Part shown: positions 1 through 9,197 of the stretch, piece after piece | Layout: every line of letters begins with the position of its first letter | Position numbering within the stretch: the stretch's first letter is position 1 | Origin: Rheinheimera aquimaris | Lineage (GTDB): Bacteria > Pseudomonadota > Gammaproteobacteria > Enterobacterales > Alteromonadaceae | Assembly: GCF_020531985.1 (NCBI RefSeq) | Contig: NZ_JAJAVQ010000001.1 | Coordinates: 310,001-374,000, forward strand | Direction of reading: 5' to 3' | Length of the DNA stretch: 64,000 nt | Notes under the pieces: generated by a model | The model's input: only the letters and a program-made list of their open reading frames with translations | Told to the model about the DNA's origin: nothing | Databases searched by the model: none | Position numbers and translations under genes: made by a program

Positions 1-1820
1 GGGCTGTGCCGCCTGTCTTTTGTCACCTTGCTGGACGGGCACATCGGCGAGGTTTCTTCGTAGTTAAAGCACAAGCCATTACCATTGCAGTTTAAGCTGC
101 TGTCAAAGCTGTCTTTTACTGCTACGGGTATCTGCCGGTCAAACCAGGCACGTTTTTGATCGTCCACTGACACCAGTTTATCGGCACTGTTATAAGGCGT
201 ACAAATTTTGCCAGGGTTAACCCTGTTACGCGGGTCGAATGCCGCTTTGATTTTACGCAGCTCAGTAAACAGCTCTTCGCCAAAAAATGCCGGGCCATAC
301 TCACTGCGATAACCTTTGCCATGTTCGCCCCACATCAGGCCACCGTATTTGGCCGTAAGTGCTACAACCTGATCTGAAATGGTTCTTAGTAGTTTTTCCT
401 GTTCAGGGTCGCATAAATCCAGCGCAGGCCGTACATGCAAAACACCAGCATCAACATGACCAAACATACCATACTGCAAACCGTGACTGTCCAGCAGAGC
501 GCGAAACTCCAGAATAAAGTCAGCCAGATTTTCCGGCGGTACCGCGGTATCTTCTGCGAAGGCCAAAGGCTTCTGCTTGCCTTGCGTATTGCCCAGTAAA
601 CCTACTGCCTTCTTACGCATTGCATAAATATTATTAATCGCTACCGTATCATAGGTAAGCTGATAGCCGATAATGCCATCCGTTTTATCCGCTATTGCGG
701 TATCCAGCCGTGCAGTAAGCGCGGTTATTTTCTGCTCAATACTGGCTTGCTCTTCAGCATTATACTCAACCATATTGAGCCCCTGCATATCGATACCGGG
801 CACATCGGTTATCAAATCTTTTACCTGATGCCAGATAATATCGCGACGGGCTAAGTTCAGCACTTTGCTATCAACAGTCTCTACAGAGGTTGCGTCTGCC
901 GCCACCAGAAAGGGTGCATTGCGAAGTGCACTTTCAAAGCTGTCATATTTAACATTGACCAGGCACTTGTATTTGGCGATAGGCGTAATATTCAGCTTTG
1001 CTTCAACAACAAATCCAAGCGAGCCCTCTGAACCGGTGATGATGCGGGATAAATCAAACTCAGTCAGATCATCATTAAATACATGCTCCAGATCGTAACC
1101 GGTTAAAAAGCGGTTTAAGCGGGGAAATTTATCCAGGATCTGCGGACGAAAATTACGGCAGCTGTCCAGCACCTGACGGTAGATGCGACCAATACTGTTT
1201 GACTGCTCTGCCCGGTGTTCGGCTTCAAAAGTAGCCATTTTATGCGTCTTTAACACATTACCGTCTATCAGTACTGTTTTTAACGCCAACACATGGTCGC
1301 TGGTTTTACCATAAACCAGTGAACCCTGACCCGATGCATCGGTGTTAATCATGCCACCAATTGTCGCCCGGTTAGACGTCGACAGATCAGGTGAAAAGAA
1401 AAAGCCATAAGGTTTTAAAAAAGCGTTCAGCTGATCTTTAATGACGCCAGCCTGTACCCGCACCCAACGCTGCTCAACATTCAGCTCAAGGATATTGCGC
1501 ATATGGCGTGATAAATCTACCACGACATGTTCCGTCAGAGATTGACCATTGGTGCCGGTACCCCCGCCGCGAGGGCTAAATTTGATATGGGAAAAGCTTG
1601 AAGTCTGCGCCAGAGAGGTCAGGATCACCAGGTCATCTGTCGTTTTTGGCAAAACAACTGCCTGCGGCAAGGTTTGGTAGATGCTGTTATCTGTCGCTAC
1701 TGCTAAACGGCTACCATAGCTGGTTTCAATATCACCGCTAAAACCGGCCGCGACCAGCGCTTTGTTAAATGCAACAATACTGGCATCTAATGCCAACTCA
1801 GGATTAAGCTTTGGGATCAT
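1..1820 (-). CDS. ydiJ: YdiJ-like FAD-linked D-2-hydroxyglutarate dehydrogenase (partial, 3' end cut by window edge)
   Basis: The reading frame opens at an ATG at 1820 and runs leftward off the window, giving about 606 residues of a protein that is usually about 1018 long. The start MIPKLNPEL, the FAD-binding motif RGGGTGTNGQSL, the STSNRATIGGMINTDASGQG block and the GMFGHVDAGVLHVRPALD block match E. coli YdiJ closely. The visible part covers the PCMH-type FAD-binding domain and the FAD-oxidase C domain. At the window edge the ferredoxin-like segment begins (CNGNGLCF, then SPMCPSS), so the iron-sulfur part lies outside. The family oxidises D-2-hydroxyglutarate to 2-oxoglutarate, and that role is inferred from homology. 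No clear Shine-Dalgarno precedes the start; a hairpin sits there instead (see 1823-1852). Confidence 0.93.
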   Translation of the reverse strand, partial: MIPKLNPELALDASIVAFNKALVAAGFSGDIETSYGSRLAVATDNSIYQTLPQAVVLPKTTDDLVILTSLAQTSSFSHIKFSPRGGGTGTNGQSLTEHVVVDLSRHMRNILELNVEQRWVRVQAGVIKDQLNAFLKPYGFFFSPDLSTSNRATIGGMINTDASGQGSLVYGKTSDHVLALKTVLIDGNVLKTHKMATFEAEHRAEQSNSIGRIYRQVLDSCRNFRPQILDKFPRLNRFLTGYDLEHVFNDDLTEFDLSRIITGSEGSLGFVVEAKLNITPIAKYKCLVNVKYDSFESALRNAPFLVAADATSVETVDSKVLNLARRDIIWHQVKDLITDVPGIDMQGLNMVEYNAEEQASIEQKITALTARLDTAIADKTDGIIGYQLTYDTVAINNIYAMRKKAVGLLGNTQGKQKPLAFAEDTAVPPENLADFILEFRALLDSHGLQYGMFGHVDAGVLHVRPALDLCDPEQEKLLRTISDQVVALTAKYGGLMWGEHGKGYRSEYGPAFFGEELFTELRKIKAAFDPRNRVNPGKICTPYNSADKLVSVDDQKRAWFDRQIPVAVKDSFDSSLNCNGNGLCFNYEETSPMCPSSKVTKDRRHS

Positions 1821-1822
1821 AA

Positions 1823-1852
1823 CTGCAGACACTCGGCAATAAGTGCCTGCAG
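1823..1852 (-). other. Hairpin directly upstream of the ydiJ start codon
   Basis: Eleven-base arms CTGCAGACACT (1823-1833) and AGTGCCTGCAG (1842-1852) pair with one mismatch around an 8-base loop. In the minus-strand transcript the hairpin ends two bases before the ydiJ ATG, where the ribosome-binding site should be. It is not followed by a T-tract, so it does not look like an intrinsic terminator for the upstream yehS-like gene. Its role is unknown. Confidence 0.55.
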
Positions 1853-1876
1853 TATAACATTAACTTGATAACAGGG

Positions 1877-2344
1877 TCAGCTGGCTGCCGGACGGAATTT
1901 CTGCTGGATCCCGCGTAAAAAATACCTGAGTACCTGATCCTGACATTCGCGATAATGCCGGTGGTCAGGCCGGCGGAAAAACGCACTCAGTTCAGATTTC
2001 CCCAGACGAAAATCTGCCGTGTTCAGTAGGTTGATAATATCGTCATCTTTTAAATCAAACGCTATTTTAAGCTTTCGCAACATGATGTTGTGATTCAACC
2101 TGGTTTCCGGCGCTGGTATTTCACCATCTCTGGCGCCGCGACGTTGAATAATAAGACCATTTAAAAACCTGGCCATCAATTCATCGCTTACGGCGCTGAA
2201 CCCTTCGTCTTCATCTTTTTTCAGCCAAGACACAACCTGCTCTTTGGTCACGTTTGCCCCACCCAGAGCAAAAATATCAATCATGCCATAGTCATGAACA
2301 TTCAGGCTGTAGCGCAAGCTACGCAATACATCGTTTGGAGTCAA
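1877..2344 (-). CDS. yehS: DUF1456 family protein, YehS-like
   Basis: A 155-residue protein resembling E. coli YehS (DUF1456). The family carries two copies of a helical repeat. Here the first copy is near residues 3-40 (NDVLRSLRYSLNVHD) and the second near 84-150 (NHNIMLRKLKIAFDLKDDDI, then RECQDQVLRYFLRG). The start is TTG at 2344, because the next Met lies inside the conserved first repeat and the family begins with M-x-x-ND. An AGGG lies about ten bases upstream. No biochemical role is established for the family. It follows ribA on the same strand after an 81-base gap. Confidence 0.85.
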   Translation of the reverse strand: MTPNDVLRSLRYSLNVHDYGMIDIFALGGANVTKEQVVSWLKKDEDEGFSAVSDELMARFLNGLIIQRRGARDGEIPAPETRLNHNIMLRKLKIAFDLKDDDIINLLNTADFRLGKSELSAFFRRPDHRHYRECQDQVLRYFLRGIQQKFRPAAS

Positions 2345-2425
2345 AGTTAGGCCCTGTAGCGGATAATTGGGAAGTGGCTATTATAATAACACAGCCAGCC
2401 AGAAATCATCAGACAAGCGGCTTTG

Positions 2426-3010
2426 TCAGGGTAAATGCCCAAGTTTGCTGGCTTTTGTAGCCAGGTAGCGATGGCTATGTGCCGTGGTTTTAACCCTGTG
2501 CTGAACCCTTTCCAGAACATTCACACCGGCGTCAGTCAGCGCCTTTAGTTTGCGCGGATTGTTCGTTAACAGCCGGATTTGTTTAATACCCAGTTGCTCG
2601 AACATCTGCGCAGCAATATCGTATTCGCGCATGTCAGGTAAAAACCCCAAAATTTCATTAGCCTCTACGGTATCAAAGCCTTTATCCTGCTCGGCATAGG
2701 CGCGGATTTTATTAATCAAACCTATACCACGGCCTTCCTGCCTTAAGTAAAGAATACAACCCCGCCCTAAGTCTGCAATTTTTCGCATCGCGGCTTCTAA
2801 CTGCGGGCCACAATCGCAGCGCAGGCTAAACAGCGCATCTCCGGTTAAGCATTCAGAGTGCACCCTCGCCAGCACAGGTTCCTCACCACTAACGTCGCCA
2901 AGCGTCAGTGCTACATGCTCTTTGCCGTTTGGCGCTTCAAAGCCGTGCAAGCGGAACTCTGCAAAAGGTGTAGGTAGTAATGTTGACGTTACAAGTTTTA
3001 ATTTCATCAT
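2426..3010 (-). CDS. ribA: GTP cyclohydrolase II
   Basis: A 194-residue protein colinear with E. coli RibA. It opens the imidazole ring of GTP, releasing formate and pyrophosphate, the first committed step of riboflavin synthesis in the cytoplasm. The zinc ligands C54, C65 and C67 sit in [27 protein letters not shown] and LLTNNPRK are the GTP-binding and catalytic segments. There is no fused RibB domain, so this is the stand-alone form. The ATG at 3010 is followed by a second ATG, and either could start. No FMN riboswitch is seen upstream; a TATAAT box at 3100-3095 and a palindrome at 3128-3142 lie in the leader region. Confidence 0.97.
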   Translation of the reverse strand: MMKLKLVTSTLLPTPFAEFRLHGFEAPNGKEHVALTLGDVSGEEPVLARVHSECLTGDALFSLRCDCGPQLEAAMRKIADLGRGCILYLRQEGRGIGLINKIRAYAEQDKGFDTVEANEILGFLPDMREYDIAAQMFEQLGIKQIRLLTNNPRKLKALTDAGVNVLERVQHRVKTTAHSHRYLATKASKLGHLP

Positions 3011-3127
3011 GACATCTCAGCTAGTGGCTGCAACACAACAGCGCAGGCTTTATTGGGCCACTGCTACAGTAATTCAAGCCAGACAGATACCGTTATTATA
3101 GCCTTTGGCCAGATAGCGGCCGCTTAT

Positions 3128-3142
3128 TGTGATAATATCACA
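3128..3142. promoter_or_regulatory. 15-bp perfect palindrome upstream of ribA
   Basis: TGTGATAATATCACA is a perfect inverted repeat about 47 bases upstream of the likely ribA transcription start, judged from the minus-strand TATAAT at 3100-3095. The half-sites look like those of CRP (TGTGA/TCACA), but the spacing is five bases rather than six. It is probably an operator; the regulator is unknown. Confidence 0.4.
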
Positions 3143-3172
3143 CTTGCGGCACGCTCACTATGGTTGTGTTGC

Positions 3173-5011
3173 TTACAGCTGGGCACTCTTCTGCGGATCT
3201 GTTGGCTGGCTGGTCACTTTTGCCTCCTGCAACGCATGGGCAGAAATTAAACTGACTAGTTCAACATCCCCCGGAATGGCTGCACCGGTGTTGGCTGTAA
3301 TGACATGTAGCTTCTTATCTTTAATATACAACAGCGGCAAAGCGCCATCGCCGTATCGACGCTGAAAATGTTCAAACGTAAAATTCTCAGTTATGTTTGT
3401 AGTTTTAATCACAGCGCCTCTGGCAACCAAGCTCGATAACTTAGCGTAAGAGACCTGTTCGCCAAATAAGCTAAGCTGTTTAACATAGGTTTCCGACATT
3501 TGATGACGGGCGCTGCCGGGTTCTGAGTTATTTAAACCGAATACTTTATTGACGCCATATACGTCCTGAAAGTGAAAATTTACCAGCGGGTTTAACTGAC
3601 GATACGGCGAAATAACAAACACCCGGCCAATACCAGTCAGATCAAGGTAAGTTTCAGCATGTTCTGATGCCGGGTTCCCAAAATAGACCGGTATGTTATC
3701 CATTCTGGCAAGTCGTATATTGTCCCAGTTGGTATCGGCCAGCACCACACGGATTTGTTTGCTTTGTAGCACCTTGGCCAGATCACGGGAAAAACGCGAT
3801 GCACCAAAAATCAACAGCCCTTGATTTGACCCCGCCGATACCCCCAACCATTTCGCCCAGCTGCCTGCGGTAAGGCTTTGCACTACTACTGTTCCGATGA
3901 TGACCAGAAACACCAGTGGCACGATATGTTCAGCACCAGCGTAGCCGAGGCTTTCAAGTTTAATGGCAAATAATGACGACACAGCTGCAGCCACTATACC
4001 CCGCGGGGCTACCCAACTTAAAAACCATTTATCAGCACTTTTTAAAGAAGATCCCAATGCCGAAACCCAAACACTCAGTGGTCTGGCAACAAACATCACC
4101 ACCAGTAATAACCCCAGGCCACCAAAGCCAAGATCCAGTACTGCAGCAGAGTCCAGCCGTGCAGCCAACAGAATAAACAGCGCTGAAATTAGCAGCACGG
4201 TTAAGGTTTCTTTAAATTCCAGAATATCGGCGATATCGACGCCGCGCATATTGGCAAGCCAAATCCCCATTACGGTAACCGTTAATAAACCCGATTCTTC
4301 CTGCAACAAATTTGAGCCGACAAAAACGCCCAGCACGATCGTTAATACAGCAGTATTTTGCAGGTAATGCGGCAGCAAATTTTTTCTAAGTACGATACCT
4401 ACCAGATAACCGGATAATGCACCAAGGCCAAAGCCGATAGACAACATCAGGCCCAGTGCTGTCAGGACGTGATTACCTGATTCTGACGAAAACGCTATAT
4501 ACTCAAACACCAAAACCGCAATAAGCGCGCCTAACGGGTCGATAACAATACCTTCCCAGCGCAAAATACTGGCCAGTTTTGATGTTGGCCTGACACTTCG
4601 GAGCATCGGCACAATAACTGTCGGCCCGGTCACCACCACCAGGGCGCCAAACAACATGGCGATTTCCCAGCTAAACCCTACCAGAACGTATGATGCTAAT
4701 GTGATACACGCCCAGGTTATTGCTGCCCCTATGGTAACCAGGCTCGTTACCATGCGACCATGGCTTTTAATTTCTTTAAAGTTCAGTGTCAGTGAACCTT
4801 CAAACAGAATCACCGCCACACCAAGAGAGATAATCGGAAACAACAAGTCACCGAACAATTCGTCCGGGTCCAGAACGCCCAGAGCCGGCCCAAGCAGTAA
4901 GCCTGCTACCAACAATGGTAAAATAGCCGGCAGTCTGAGCTTCCAGCCCAGCCATTGACAAAATAACGATACGATACCTAAAAGCGCCAGCGTGGCAGAA
5001 ATTTTTTCCAT
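3173..5011 (-). CDS. CPA1-type cation:proton antiporter with C-terminal TrkA-N domain
   Basis: A 612-residue inner-membrane protein. Residues 1 to about 390 form 12 or more hydrophobic helices with typical CPA1 Na+/H+ exchanger features: LPAILPLLVAGLLLGP near the N-terminus, ILFEGSLTLNF, VTGPTVIVPML, and an EGIVIDPLGA stretch with the paired acidic residues. Residues from about 400 carry a Rossmann segment (GLLIFGASRFSRDLAKVLQ, then VVLADTNWDNIRLA), a TrkA-N-like nucleotide-binding domain. A TrkA-C-like tail follows. It exchanges Na+ or K+ for protons; the ion cannot be told from sequence. The start is ATG at 5011. It diverges from the ABC exporter across 193 bases. Confidence 0.9.
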   Translation of the reverse strand: MEKISATLALLGIVSLFCQWLGWKLRLPAILPLLVAGLLLGPALGVLDPDELFGDLLFPIISLGVAVILFEGSLTLNFKEIKSHGRMVTSLVTIGAAITWACITLASYVLVGFSWEIAMLFGALVVVTGPTVIVPMLRSVRPTSKLASILRWEGIVIDPLGALIAVLVFEYIAFSSESGNHVLTALGLMLSIGFGLGALSGYLVGIVLRKNLLPHYLQNTAVLTIVLGVFVGSNLLQEESGLLTVTVMGIWLANMRGVDIADILEFKETLTVLLISALFILLAARLDSAAVLDLGFGGLGLLLVVMFVARPLSVWVSALGSSLKSADKWFLSWVAPRGIVAAAVSSLFAIKLESLGYAGAEHIVPLVFLVIIGTVVVQSLTAGSWAKWLGVSAGSNQGLLIFGASRFSRDLAKVLQSKQIRVVLADTNWDNIRLARMDNIPVYFGNPASEHAETYLDLTGIGRVFVISPYRQLNPLVNFHFQDVYGVNKVFGLNNSEPGSARHQMSETYVKQLSLFGEQVSYAKLSSLVARGAVIKTTNITENFTFEHFQRRYGDGALPLLYIKDKKLHVITANTGAAIPGDVELVSLISAHALQEAKVTSQPTDPQKSAQL

Positions 5012-5064
5012 GAGAACCCTGTAAGACGTTCAGCCCGTATAAAGATGGCTTAAAAACATAGTTT

Positions 5065-5081
5065 TAGCATGAATCATGCTA
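5065..5081. promoter_or_regulatory. 17-bp perfect palindrome between divergent antiporter and ABC exporter genes
   Basis: TAGCATGAATCATGCTA has eight-base arms around a central A. It lies 54 bases from the antiporter start and about 124 bases from the exporter start. The position in a divergent promoter region suggests an operator for a dimeric repressor. I do not recognise the regulator. Confidence 0.4.
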
Positions 5082-5204
5082 CACAGCGAAAAGAATAATC
5101 CCAGTATTATGCCATGTTATTACCGTACGATGATCAGTATCGGGCATGCAATTTAAGATAACTCAGGTACAATACGCGCCTCTATATTGTTATCCGAGTC
5201 TGTT

Positions 5205-7049
5205 ATGCTTAGTTTTTTTGAGCGTATTATCAAGCCCTTTCCTGCCGCTGAACCAACACAACCCCCTAAAGGCATCTGGGCTTTCTGTCGCCACTATACC
5301 AAAGGTATGGAGGCTTCTCTCATTCTTATGTCTATCAGCACTGCTTTACTGGCAATGATGGAAGTATCGTTGTTCAGCTTTATGGGCCAGTTGGTTGACT
5401 GGTTGGTAAAAAATGACCCGCAAAGCCTGTTTACCGAGGAGCGCAGCACACTGATAAAAATGGCTTTATTCACGGTAATACTGCTACCGGCGTTGAGTTT
5501 TTTCCATGCGGCCATTGTTCACCAAACGTTACTCGGTAACTATCCGATGTCTATCCGTTGGCTGGCACACCGTTATTTGCTTCGCCAGAGCATAAGTTTT
5601 TACCAGAACGATTTTGCCGGACGTATAGCAACCAAAGTGATGCAAACATCTCTTGCGGTGCGCGAAACGGTGATGAAACTCCTCGATGTCATGGTCTATG
5701 TGCTGGTGTATTTTGGTTCCATGCTGTTTTTTATCGCCGAAGCAGATATACGCCTGGTGCTACCGATGTTGGTATGGCTAGCCATTTACATTGCCATGCA
5801 ATTTTATTTTGTACCCCGGTTAAAGGCGGCTTCTACCCGTCAGGCTGATGCGCGTTCAGAAATGACTGGTCGTATTGTCGACAGCTATACCAATATCACT
5901 ACCATCAAGCTGTTCTCACACACCAATCGCGAAGAAGCTTACGCAAAAGACAGTATGGAGGTGTTTTTAAAGCCGGTATACCGCCAGATGCGCTTAGCAA
6001 CTGGTTTAAGTGTGTCGGTACAGACACTTAACTACTTACTGGTGTTTAGCATCGCCGCACTATCAATCTATCTTTGGTCAGATAACGCTATCAGTGTTGG
6101 TGCTATCGCTATTGCTGTCAGCCTGGCGCTACGCTTAAACGGCATGGCGCAATGGATCATGTGGGAAGTCAGCAGTTTATTTGAAAATATTGGCACCGTG
6201 GCCGATGGTATTACCACGCTGTCGCAGCCGGCACAGGTTAATAATATCCCCAATGCTAAAGCACTTACCGTCAACCAGGGCGCGATCCGCTTCGAGCAGG
6301 TCGGCTTTAACTACGGTAAAGCAGCAGATAACGGCAAGGCCGCCGTGCTGCAGCAACTTAATTTGGATATAAAGCCGGGCGAAAAAGTTGGATTAGTAGG
6401 CCGCTCAGGGGCCGGAAAATCAACATTGGTTAACCTGCTGCTACGTTTTTACGATGTCGAAAGCGGCAGAATATTGATTGACGGCCAGGATATCAGTCAG
6501 GTGGACCAGGAAAGCTTGCGTCAGCACATCGCCATGGTGACACAGGATACCTCTTTGCTGCACCGCTCCGTCCGTGACAACATCGTGTATGGTAAACCCG
6601 ATGCTTCTGAAGCAGAGTTGCTGCTTGCGGCAGAGCAAGCTGAGGCAACTGATTTTATTGCTGAACTGACAGATCCTAAAGGCAACACCGGTTTTGACGC
6701 TCAGGTTGGCGAGCGAGGGGTTAAATTATCCGGTGGCCAGCGCCAGCGCATTGCTATAGCCCGGGTGCTGCTGAAGAATGCTCCTATCCTGATCCTGGAT
6801 GAAGCAACCTCAGCATTGGATTCTGAAGTTGAAGCCGCAATTCAAAACAGCCTTAATAGCCTGATGGCAGGAAAAACCGTTATTGCCATTGCGCACCGCC
6901 TGTCAACAATTGCACAGATGGACCGGCTTATCGTACTTGACCAGGGTGCTATTGTAGAACAAGGCAGCCACAGTGAGCTTATCGCATCAGGCGGTATTTA
7001 CGCTCAGCTGTGGGCACATCAAACCGGTGGTTTTATTGGCGTAGATTAA
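5205..7049 (+). CDS. ABC exporter, fused membrane and ATPase domains (MsbA/MdlB type)
   Basis: A 614-residue half-transporter that should act as a homodimer in the inner membrane. About six helices occupy residues 35-330. The ATPase domain follows with Walker A GRSGAGKST near 400, signature LSGGQRQR near 508 and Walker B ILILDEATSALD near 528. The D-loop and a switch histidine (AIAHRLST) are also present. I chose the ATG at 5205 over an upstream in-frame TTG at 5187. The substrate is unknown; relatives export lipids, peptides or drugs. The stop codon lies two bases from the stop of the convergent DMT gene. Confidence 0.9.
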   Translation: MLSFFERIIKPFPAAEPTQPPKGIWAFCRHYTKGMEASLILMSISTALLAMMEVSLFSFMGQLVDWLVKNDPQSLFTEERSTLIKMALFTVILLPALSFFHAAIVHQTLLGNYPMSIRWLAHRYLLRQSISFYQNDFAGRIATKVMQTSLAVRETVMKLLDVMVYVLVYFGSMLFFIAEADIRLVLPMLVWLAIYIAMQFYFVPRLKAASTRQADARSEMTGRIVDSYTNITTIKLFSHTNREEAYAKDSMEVFLKPVYRQMRLATGLSVSVQTLNYLLVFSIAALSIYLWSDNAISVGAIAIAVSLALRLNGMAQWIMWEVSSLFENIGTVADGITTLSQPAQVNNIPNAKALTVNQGAIRFEQVGFNYGKAADNGKAAVLQQLNLDIKPGEKVGLVGRSGAGKSTLVNLLLRFYDVESGRILIDGQDISQVDQESLRQHIAMVTQDTSLLHRSVRDNIVYGKPDASEAELLLAAEQAEATDFIAELTDPKGNTGFDAQVGERGVKLSGGQRQRIAIARVLLKNAPILILDEATSALDSEVEAAIQNSLNSLMAGKTVIAIAHRLSTIAQMDRLIVLDQGAIVEQGSHSELIASGGIYAQLWAHQTGGFIGVD

Positions 7050-7051
7050 TA

Positions 7052-8023
7052 TCAGAACACGTCCCGCTGTAATTTCTTAGCTTTACGCGCTGCACGGTAA
7101 TCGGCAAATTGAGGAGCCAGAGCCGTCAGCGCAGATCCCAACACTACCAAAGCTGCACCAATCCACGACCAGATATTAAGCACTTGCGCACTGATAAAAT
7201 CTGGTAGCTGCCATGCAAGTAACTGGGCAAATAAAATAGTAAACAAAGGCGTCACAGCCAGCACTGCGCTAACTTTAGATGCTTCCCAATGATGCAAGGC
7301 TTCAGCAAAAGCGCCATACGCCACAACAGTATTCAGACAGCAGAAAACCAGTAACCCCCAGTGTAAAGCAGTCATCGTTTGCAAAGGCGAAAAGTCTGAT
7401 ACCGGTATAAAAGCAACAGTGCCGGCCACATAAAGCAGATACATAATTTGTTTTGAGCTGTAGTGCATAAGCAGCTGCTTTTGCGCCAGAGCATAGGCCG
7501 CCCATGTCACAGCTGCCGCAATCACCAACAGTACGCCCAGCGTTTCGCTACCGGCATATTGCAGCAGCTGCACTAATCGCTCGTTAAAAAACAGTAGTAA
7601 ACCGGCAACCAAGCTAAAAGCTCCTACTTTTTGCCAAAGCAACAACTGCTCTTTGAATATCACCACACCACCTAACATCATCAGAAATGGCGCTAACTGT
7701 ATAACAACCTGGCCAGTCTCTGCGCTAAGATAGTTAAGCCCACTCAGATACATGATGTAGTTGGATAACAAACCAAGCACAGCAATGATCATCAGGCTGC
7801 CAGCCTTTTTGCTGAGCAGTAAACGCAGTTTTGGCAGTTTTCCGCTTAGCCAAAGCCACAATCCAACCATCACAGCGGCTGCGAAAAAACGCACTGCGGT
7901 GATCGTATTTGCAGTCAATACATCCAGCAGCACCTTAAGTGCAATAGGAAGCATACCCCACAGGATTGCAGTCGTTAATGCCAGTGATAAACCAATCATG
8001 CTTTTACCGGTGATCTGATGCAT
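7052..8023 (-). CDS. EamA/DMT-family transporter
   Basis: A protein of 323 residues with about ten hydrophobic helices in two EamA repeats. The first runs from residue 8 to 140 (ILWGMLPIALKVLLD, FLMMLGGVVIFKE), the second from 160 to 300 (AAVTWAAYALAQKQLL, LTPLFTILFAQLLAW-like). It ends in a basic cytoplasmic tail. Members export metabolites or take them up as drug/metabolite transporters; nothing here gives the substrate. The start is ATG at 8023 with GGAAA upstream; an in-frame TTG at 8038 is less likely. It is divergent from pfkA. Confidence 0.88.
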   Translation of the reverse strand: MHQITGKSMIGLSLALTTAILWGMLPIALKVLLDVLTANTITAVRFFAAAVMVGLWLWLSGKLPKLRLLLSKKAGSLMIIAVLGLLSNYIMYLSGLNYLSAETGQVVIQLAPFLMMLGGVVIFKEQLLLWQKVGAFSLVAGLLLFFNERLVQLLQYAGSETLGVLLVIAAAVTWAAYALAQKQLLMHYSSKQIMYLLYVAGTVAFIPVSDFSPLQTMTALHWGLLVFCCLNTVVAYGAFAEALHHWEASKVSAVLAVTPLFTILFAQLLAWQLPDFISAQVLNIWSWIGAALVVLGSALTALAPQFADYRAARKAKKLQRDVF

Positions 8024-8200
8024 GGAATTTCCAATCAATAAAGCGGAGTGCTGCCAGTGAAGTGCTATTTTACCTATTCACCGGGTGTTGTCTTTAGCTA
8101 ACACCGCTTTCGCGACAAAGTAACCGCAGGTTGCGCTATATCAAAAGATACCAAGTGGTTAACCGCTATAGTTAAAGCGATTATGTATAAAGGAAAAATC

Positions 8201-9190
8201 ATGATTAAACGCATCGGTATACTCACATCAGGCGGAGATGCACCCGGCATGAACGCTGCGATCAGAGCCGCGGTATTGACCGCAGCAGCCAATAACATTG
8301 ATGTTATCGGCTTTCATCATGGCTTCAATGGTTTGCTGGATAATGAGTACCAGACCCTGCTACCGCAACATGTGCAACATATCATTCAGTACGGCGGTAC
8401 TATTTTAAAAAGTGCCCGCTGCAAAGCACTGTACACGTCAGAGGGTGCAGCAAAAGCGGCTAAAGCATTGGAGGCGCTGCAGCTTGACGCTGTTATTATT
8501 ATTGGCGGGGACGGCAGTTTTCGTGGAGCTTTGAGTATTGCCGAGCATTATAACGGACAAATTATCGGCGTTCCGGGCACCATCGACAACGATGTTGACG
8601 GTACAGACTATACCATTGGTTTTGCCACTGCCATTGATACCGCCTTAGACGCCATAGATAAGATACGTGATACCGCCGATGCCTTTGAACGTATTTTTCT
8701 GATTGAACTGATGGGCAGGCATTCGGGGTATATTACGTTGTCTGCAGGCATTGCCGCTGGCGCTGAGCAAATCATCTGTCCGGAGTTCGCCGCCATTAAA
8801 CCCGATAATCTGAAAGATCTGATAATTCCGATACAGCATGCGCAATTGCTCAGGGGGAAAAGCAGTTACATTATCGTTGTGGCAGAAAACAGTTACCCTG
8901 CCGGTACCACGGCCTTAGCAGAAGCGCTAAGTGAAGCCTTAGGTATTGAATGCCGGGCCTGCATACTTGGTCATATTCAGCGTGGAGGTCGGCCCGTCGG
9001 AGCAGACCGAATATTGGCGACGAAGCTTGGTGCTTACGCCGTTGAGCAGCTTATTGCCGGCGCCCACCTTATGATGGCTGGTGAAGTTAACCAGCAACTG
9101 AGCTTATATCCGCTGGCCAAAACCGGAGACAAAACAAAACAGATAGATCCTTATTTAGTCCGCTGGCAACAATACATTGCCAGCGACTAA
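8201..9190 (+). CDS. pfkA: ATP-dependent 6-phosphofructokinase
   Basis: A 329-residue PfkA-type enzyme phosphorylating fructose 6-phosphate to the 1,6-bisphosphate, the committed step of glycolysis. The N-terminal motif ILTSGGDAPGMNAAIR, the ATP-binding GGDGS near residues 102-106, the catalytic PGTIDND with D129, and MGRHSGYI are intact. The Gly after GGD favours ATP over pyrophosphate. The start at 8201 has AAAGGA ten bases upstream; an earlier in-frame ATG at 8183 adds only MYKGKI. It converges on the LytTR gene, with seven bases between the stops and no terminator. Confidence 0.95.
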   Translation: MIKRIGILTSGGDAPGMNAAIRAAVLTAAANNIDVIGFHHGFNGLLDNEYQTLLPQHVQHIIQYGGTILKSARCKALYTSEGAAKAAKALEALQLDAVIIIGGDGSFRGALSIAEHYNGQIIGVPGTIDNDVDGTDYTIGFATAIDTALDAIDKIRDTADAFERIFLIELMGRHSGYITLSAGIAAGAEQIICPEFAAIKPDNLKDLIIPIQHAQLLRGKSSYIIVVAENSYPAGTTALAEALSEALGIECRACILGHIQRGGRPVGADRILATKLGAYAVEQLIAGAHLMMAGEVNQQLSLYPLAKTGDKTKQIDPYLVRWQQYIASD

Positions 9191-9197
9191 TATGCGT

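Noticed and set aside
3011-3172. Possible FMN riboswitch upstream of ribA
   Set aside because: No conserved RFN-element segments were found in the 162 bases; only a palindrome and a promoter-like box.
3963-4367. 134-codon plus-strand frame inside the antiporter gene
   Set aside because: It is antisense to a clear membrane protein and has a low-complexity Thr/Ser/Pro composition typical of shadows.
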